From assembly GCF_028737315.1 (NCBI RefSeq), contig NZ_JAQZAO010000001.1, positions 62,001 through 126,000 on the forward strand: a stretch of DNA of 64,000 nt, in the 5' to 3' direction. Positions within the stretch are counted from its first letter, which is position 1; each line of letters starts with the position of its first letter. Under the pieces are notes generated by a model. That model ran no database searches, was not told the DNA's origin, and was given only the letters and a program-made list of their open reading frames with translations. Source of the stretch: Actinomycetospora lemnae. GTDB taxonomy: Bacteria > Actinomycetota > Actinomycetes > Mycobacteriales > Pseudonocardiaceae. Of the stretch, positions 60,637-64,000 are shown piece by piece. Position numbers and translations under genes: made by a program.

Positions 60637-61110
60637 TCAGGTCAGCGGCGCCGCCAGGAGGGCCACGGCCCCCAGGGTGGTGACCGCGGTGCGCACGCCG
60701 TGCGCGCGCACCCACGGGCGCTCGAAGGCCTCGCGGGCCCGGACGACGTCACCGGCGTCGGCCGGGTCCGCGTGGTCGAGGGCCGTGTTCAGCGGGATGT
60801 TCACCCCGATCGTGATCCCGATCGACGCGACCTGCAACAGCGCCCCCGCCAGCACGAGCACCACCGGCGCGCCCGCCACCAGCGCCAGCACCATCGCCGC
60901 CACGGCGACCACCGGGGCGCCGAGGAACAGCACGACGAACGCGGGCCGCACGATCACCCGGTTCACGGTCGACATGACCGACACGAGCACCGCGTCGGGC
61001 AGCCGCGCCAGCGACGGCATCACCGTCAGCGAGAACGCGAGGTAGAGCCCCGCGAGCAGGGCGGAGAGCACGCCGGCGAGCAGCGTCACCGCGGGGACCA
61101 GGGTCGTCAT
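60637..61110 (-). CDS. DUF1772 (anthrone-oxygenase-like) membrane protein
   Basis: 157 aa, four hydrophobic segments: VTLLAGVLSALLAGLYLAF, VVLFLGAPVVAVAAMVLAL, VVLVLAGALLQVASIGITIG and TLGAVALLAAPLT. NIPLNTALDHAD and RAREAFERPWVRAHGVRT are the family's polar motifs. Members include fungal anthrone oxygenases, but most bacterial ones have no known reaction. ATG 61110; a longer start at 61137 is possible. Confidence 0.78.
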   Translation of the reverse strand: MTTLVPAVTLLAGVLSALLAGLYLAFSLTVMPSLARLPDAVLVSVMSTVNRVIVRPAFVVLFLGAPVVAVAAMVLALVAGAPVVLVLAGALLQVASIGITIGVNIPLNTALDHADPADAGDVVRAREAFERPWVRAHGVRTAVTTLGAVALLAAPLT

Positions 61111-61185
61111 GGCGACGAGTCCACCGCGGGCCGACACCCTCAGCCAGTGCCGCGCGTCCGGGGTCCCTGCCCGCCCGTCCGGGCA

Positions 61186-61230
61186 CGAGGGACGCCCCCG
61201 CTGCGTCCCACGCAGCGGGGGCGTCCCTCG
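61186..61230 (-). terminator. Long perfect terminator hairpin after glpD
   Basis: 20-bp perfect stem (arms 61186-61205 and 61211-61230) with a TCCCA loop, 20 bases past the glpD stop and before the same-strand DUF1772 gene. The arm sequence is related to that of the hairpin at 36331-36377. Confidence 0.8.
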
Positions 61231-61249
61231 CTCCTGGCCGGAGCCGCCC

Positions 61250-63073
61250 TCAGCCGGTCCCGAGCGCCGCGAGCCGGGGCGCGCGGGGGTCGGGCGCGGC
61301 GACGCGCAGCTTGTCGGCCTCGACGTCGGTGTCGACGGTCTGCGAGTCCCGCTCGGCCTGCACGCGCTCGATGTACGACCGCACCTCGAGGTCGCGCTGC
61401 TCGTCGGTCCAGCCCAGCAGCTCGGCCATCTGGGCGCCGACGGCCTCGGCCGAGTCGATGCCGCGGTGGGCGTACTCGATCGAGATGCGGGTGCGCCGGG
61501 TGAGGACGTCGTCGAGGTGCAGCGCGCCCTCGTAGGCCACCGCGTAGGCGATCTCCACGCGCAGGTAGTCCGACGACGCGGGCACCGGCTCGAGCAGCGA
61601 GGCGTCGTCGTCGGCCATCGCGAGCAGGCCGTGCAGCAGCGAGCCGTAGCGGTCGAGCAGGTGCCGGACGCGGTGCGGGTGCAGCCCGTGGCGCAGGCCC
61701 AGCTGCTCGGCCTGGTTGACCAGCGCGAAGTACCCGTCGGCGCCGATGAGCGGCACCCGGTCGGTCACCGACGGCGCCACGCGCGTCGGGATGTCCTCGG
61801 CCGCCGCGTCGATCGCGTCGGCGGCCATGACCCGGTAGGTCGTGTACTTGCCGCCGGCGATCGCGACGAGGCCCGGCATGACCCGGGAGACGGCGTGCTC
61901 GCGCGAGAGCTTCGAGGTCTGCTCGGACTCGCCGGCGAGCAGCGGGCGCAGGCCCGCGTACACGCCCTCGATGTCGTCGTGGCTCAGCGGCGTGACCAGC
62001 ACCGAGTTGATGTGCTCGAGCAGGTAGTCGAGGTCCTGGCGTGTCGCCGCCGGGTGGGCGAGGTCGAGGTTCCACTCGGTGTCGGTGGTGCCGACGATCC
62101 AGTGGTTGCGCCACGGGATGACGAACAGCACCGACTTCTCGGTGCGCAGGATCATCCCGGTGTCCGAGGGGATCTTGTCGCGCGCGACGAGGAAGTGGAC
62201 GCCCTTGGAGGCCTTGACGCGGAACCGGCCGCGGGTGCCGGCGGCGTGCTGCATCTGGTCGGTCCAGACCCCGGTGCAGTTGACGACCACCGACGCGCGG
62301 ACGTCGGTCTCCCGCCCCGACTCGACGTCGCGGACGCGGACGCCGGCGACGCGGTCGACCTCGTGCAGGAAGTCGACGACCTGGGTCGAGGTGCGGACCA
62401 CCGCGCCGTACTGGGCGGCCGTGCGCCCGACCATCATCGTGTGCCGCGCGTCGTCGGCCTGGGCGTCGTAGTAGCGGATCGCGCCGACCAGGGCGCTGCG
62501 CTTGAGGGCCGGCGCCATGCGCAGCGCGCCCGACCGCGTCAGCTGCTTCTGGTGGGGCAGCGAGCTCTTGCCGCCGATCGTGTCGTAGAGCGTGACGCCG
62601 GCCGTCACGTACGGACGCTCCCAGTGCTTGGTCAGCGGGTAGAGGAAGCTGACCGGCTTGATCAGGTGCGGGGCGAGACGGGTCATGTTGAGCTCGCGCT
62701 CGCGCAGGGCCTCGCGGACCAGCCCGAAGTCGAGCTGCTCGAGGTAGCGCAGGCCCCCGTGGAAGAGCTTCGACGACCGGCTCGACGTGCCGGACGCGAG
62801 GTCGCGGGCCTCGACCAGCGCCACCTTCAGTCCCCGGGTGGCCGCGTCCAGCGCCGCGCCGGTGCCGACGACCCCGCCGCCGACCACGACGACGTCGAAC
62901 TGCTCCGAGGCCAGCCGGTCCCAGGCGCGCTCCCGCGCCGCCGGTCCCAGGCGGGACGGCTCGGCCGCGGCGTCCAGCGCCTCCGCCTCGGCCGCGGCGC
63001 CCGCGTCGGGTGCCACCCCCGCGTCACCCGCTCCGCGGTCCGCGGCGCCCCCTGCACTCCGTCCAGCGCCCAC
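61250..63073 (-). CDS. glpD: Glycerol-3-phosphate dehydrogenase (FAD-dependent)
   Basis: 607 aa. Oxidises sn-glycerol-3-P to dihydroxyacetone-P at the membrane. The FAD motif VVVVGGGVVGTGAALDAATRG starts at about residue 61 (shown without its last residues: VVVVGGGVVGTGAALD). Other motifs: SGTSSRSSKLFHGGLRYLEQ, GVWTDQM, VIPWRNHWIVGTTDTEW, GGKYTTYRVMAADAID, and a C-terminal DAO_C helical domain with RTRISIEYAHRG. The first 58 residues are Gly/Ala-rich and absent from shorter homologues. GTG 63073 with GAGAGGGG. Divergent from glpF. Confidence 0.94.
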   Translation of the reverse strand: MGAGRSAGGAADRGAGDAGVAPDAGAAAEAEALDAAAEPSRLGPAARERAWDRLASEQFDVVVVGGGVVGTGAALDAATRGLKVALVEARDLASGTSSRSSKLFHGGLRYLEQLDFGLVREALRERELNMTRLAPHLIKPVSFLYPLTKHWERPYVTAGVTLYDTIGGKSSLPHQKQLTRSGALRMAPALKRSALVGAIRYYDAQADDARHTMMVGRTAAQYGAVVRTSTQVVDFLHEVDRVAGVRVRDVESGRETDVRASVVVNCTGVWTDQMQHAAGTRGRFRVKASKGVHFLVARDKIPSDTGMILRTEKSVLFVIPWRNHWIVGTTDTEWNLDLAHPAATRQDLDYLLEHINSVLVTPLSHDDIEGVYAGLRPLLAGESEQTSKLSREHAVSRVMPGLVAIAGGKYTTYRVMAADAIDAAAEDIPTRVAPSVTDRVPLIGADGYFALVNQAEQLGLRHGLHPHRVRHLLDRYGSLLHGLLAMADDDASLLEPVPASSDYLRVEIAYAVAYEGALHLDDVLTRRTRISIEYAHRGIDSAEAVGAQMAELLGWTDEQRDLEVRSYIERVQAERDSQTVDTDVEADKLRVAAPDPRAPRLAALGTG

Positions 63074-63262
63074 GTCCGATCCCCTCTCGTTCGTCCCTGT
63101 TCGTCGCGTCGTACCAGGGCTTGCCGTACGCGGGCGATCCCCAGGGCGCTCTCCACCACTCACGCTAACGCGGCAGCGCCACCCCGGGCACCGAGCACGC
63201 GGCGCGATCACCTGGGCCGTCCCGGTAGCCGGATGCCCGTGGACACGGCGCGCCACCCGCGA

Positions 63263-63339
63263 GATCCGCGCGGATCATGGACACACGGTGAACCACGCCA
63301 CTAGCGTCGCCGATCACGCGCGCCCTGGGCCGACCCAGG
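63263..63339 (+). promoter_or_regulatory. glpF promoter with abutting operator palindrome; glpD-glpF gap
   Basis: In the 315-base divergent gap, GATCCGCGCGGATC (63263-63276) is a 14-bp perfect palindrome that ends one base before a -35-like TGGACA (63278-63283). The 18-bp spacer leads to a -10 TAGCGT (63302-63307). The leader contains a CCTGGG-CCGA-CCCAGG hairpin (63324-63339). For glpD, a minus-strand TAGCGT at 63167-63162 is a weak -10 candidate. Nothing else is seen in 63074-63262. Confidence 0.5.
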
Positions 63340-63388
63340 ACCCCGGACGAGCGTCGCAGGGGCCGGGTCGCCGCAGACGGGAGTCCTC

Positions 63389-64000
63389 GTGAGCGCAGGA
63401 AGCATCATCCTCTCGGAGTTCCTCGGCACCATGGTGCTGCTCCTCTTCGGTTGCGGGGTCGTGGCCAACGTGCTGCTGACCCGCACCAACGCCGACGGGG
63501 ACACCGCATCGTGGGTGCTGATCACCTTTGGCTGGGGGTTCGGCGTGTTCGCCGGTGCCAGCATCGCCGACGCCTCCGGCGGCGCGATCAACCCGGCCGT
63601 CACCCTGGCCAGCGCGATCGCCGGCGGCACGCCGTGGTCGCAGGTGCCGTGGTACTTCATCGGCCAGTTCCTGGGCGCGTTCGTCGGCGCGGTCCTGGCC
63701 TGGCTCGTCTACAAGCTGCAGTTCGACGCGAGCGCGGACAACTCCGGCACGCTGAACATCTTCTCGACCAACCCGCCGATCAAGAAGCCGGTGTGGAACA
63801 TGGTCACGGAGATCATCGCGACGTTCGCGCTGGTGCTGTTCCTCCTGGTCGCCCCCTACGGCAACAGCCCGGCGATCTACGCCGCCGCCGCCGCGGTCGT
63901 CATGGGTATCGGCCAGGCCCTCGGTGGTCCGACCGGCTACGCGATCAACCCGGCCCGTGACCTCGGGCCGCGCATCGCCTACGCGGTCCTGCCGATCCGC
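63389..64000 (+). CDS. glpF: Aquaglyceroporin, MIP family (C-terminus cut by window end)
   Basis: Incomplete; 204 residues are inside the window. Channel for glycerol uptake. Both pore motifs are present: SGGAINPAVTLAS near residue 65 and TGYAINPARDLGPR near 187, the second carrying the Asp after NPAR typical of glycerol-conducting members. FLGTMVLLLFGCGVVAN opens the first helix. GTG 63389 with GGGAG upstream. Divergent from glpD, so glycerol import and oxidation share one regulatory gap; a glycerol kinase gene may follow outside the window. Confidence 0.93.
   Translation, partial: MSAGSIILSEFLGTMVLLLFGCGVVANVLLTRTNADGDTASWVLITFGWGFGVFAGASIADASGGAINPAVTLASAIAGGTPWSQVPWYFIGQFLGAFVGAVLAWLVYKLQFDASADNSGTLNIFSTNPPIKKPVWNMVTEIIATFALVLFLLVAPYGNSPAIYAAAAAVVMGIGQALGGPTGYAINPARDLGPRIAYAVLPIR

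Noticed and set aside
1-64000. tRNA, rRNA, CRISPR, prophage, transposase or integrase features
   Set aside because: No cloverleaf, rRNA-like stretch, spaced repeats, or recombinase motifs were seen on reading; a tRNAscan and profile search would be decisive.

Overview
This is one contiguous stretch of a very GC-rich (about 75% by eye) actinobacterial chromosome. Nearly all of it is coding, starts are often GTG, and neighbouring genes often overlap by the four bases GTGA or ATGA. Gene order from lpqB-mtrB-mtrA-tmk-ahcY through manA-manB-whiB2-fbiA-fbiB, manC-wbbL-rmlD-lytR, fadE25-purE-purK and birA-accD5-accE-maf-accA3-glpD follows, from memory, the Mycobacterium tuberculosis segment running from lpqB to glpD2. 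Composition, the extra genes between these blocks and the long low-complexity linkers suggest a member of the Pseudonocardiales (Pseudonocardia or Actinomycetospora type) rather than a mycobacterium. That placement is inference.

Layout. 1-3760: the MtrAB-LpqB cell-envelope and division signalling operon behind thymidylate kinase, apparently transcribed from one leaderless promoter. 3780-7600: S-adenosylhomocysteine hydrolase preceded by a strong candidate SAH riboswitch, divergent from an acyl-CoA ligase. 7600-10300: an amino-acid permease and a CDF metal transporter. 10350-16100: mannose metabolism (manA, SIS-domain protein, Trm112-like protein, manB) plus DUF3499, a degenerate zincin and a VOC protein. 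16100-20430: a giant membrane glycosyltransferase and whiB2. 20430-24150: site-2 protease, then fbiA-fbiB-nudix for coenzyme F420. 24170-36400: sugar-nucleotide and linkage-unit genes (manC, wbbL, rmlD, LCP ligase), interrupted by an MpaB/TetR pair and small unknown genes. 36400-45360: DUF805, fadE25, an FAD monooxygenase with a divergent TetR gene and twin operators, purEK, a degenerate GGDEF protein, a membrane-anchored ECF sigma factor and GtrA. 45360-51110: a two-component system, hisN, MaoC, PH-domain protein and birA. 51190-58500: biotin-dependent acyl-CoA carboxylase genes (accD5, accE, accA3) with maf, YceI and DUF899 genes between them. 58500-64000: DUF1707, an MFS exporter, DUF1772, and the divergent glpD and glpF (cut by the window end).

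Themes. Many genes build or monitor the arabinogalactan-type envelope (ManA, ManB, ManC, WbbL, RmlD, LCP, MtrAB). BirA sits beside the carboxylase it would biotinylate. There are no tRNA, rRNA, CRISPR, prophage or insertion-sequence features that I can support.

The most unusual signals are at the level of expression control: a candidate SAH riboswitch; three tandem 29-bp units between accD5 and accE, each a complete 10-codon ORF linked by GTGA overlaps; a leaderless 12-codon ORF coupled to accD5; several palindromic operators placed on promoters; and a family of very long perfect terminator hairpins. All assignments come from reading the sequence. No database search was run.
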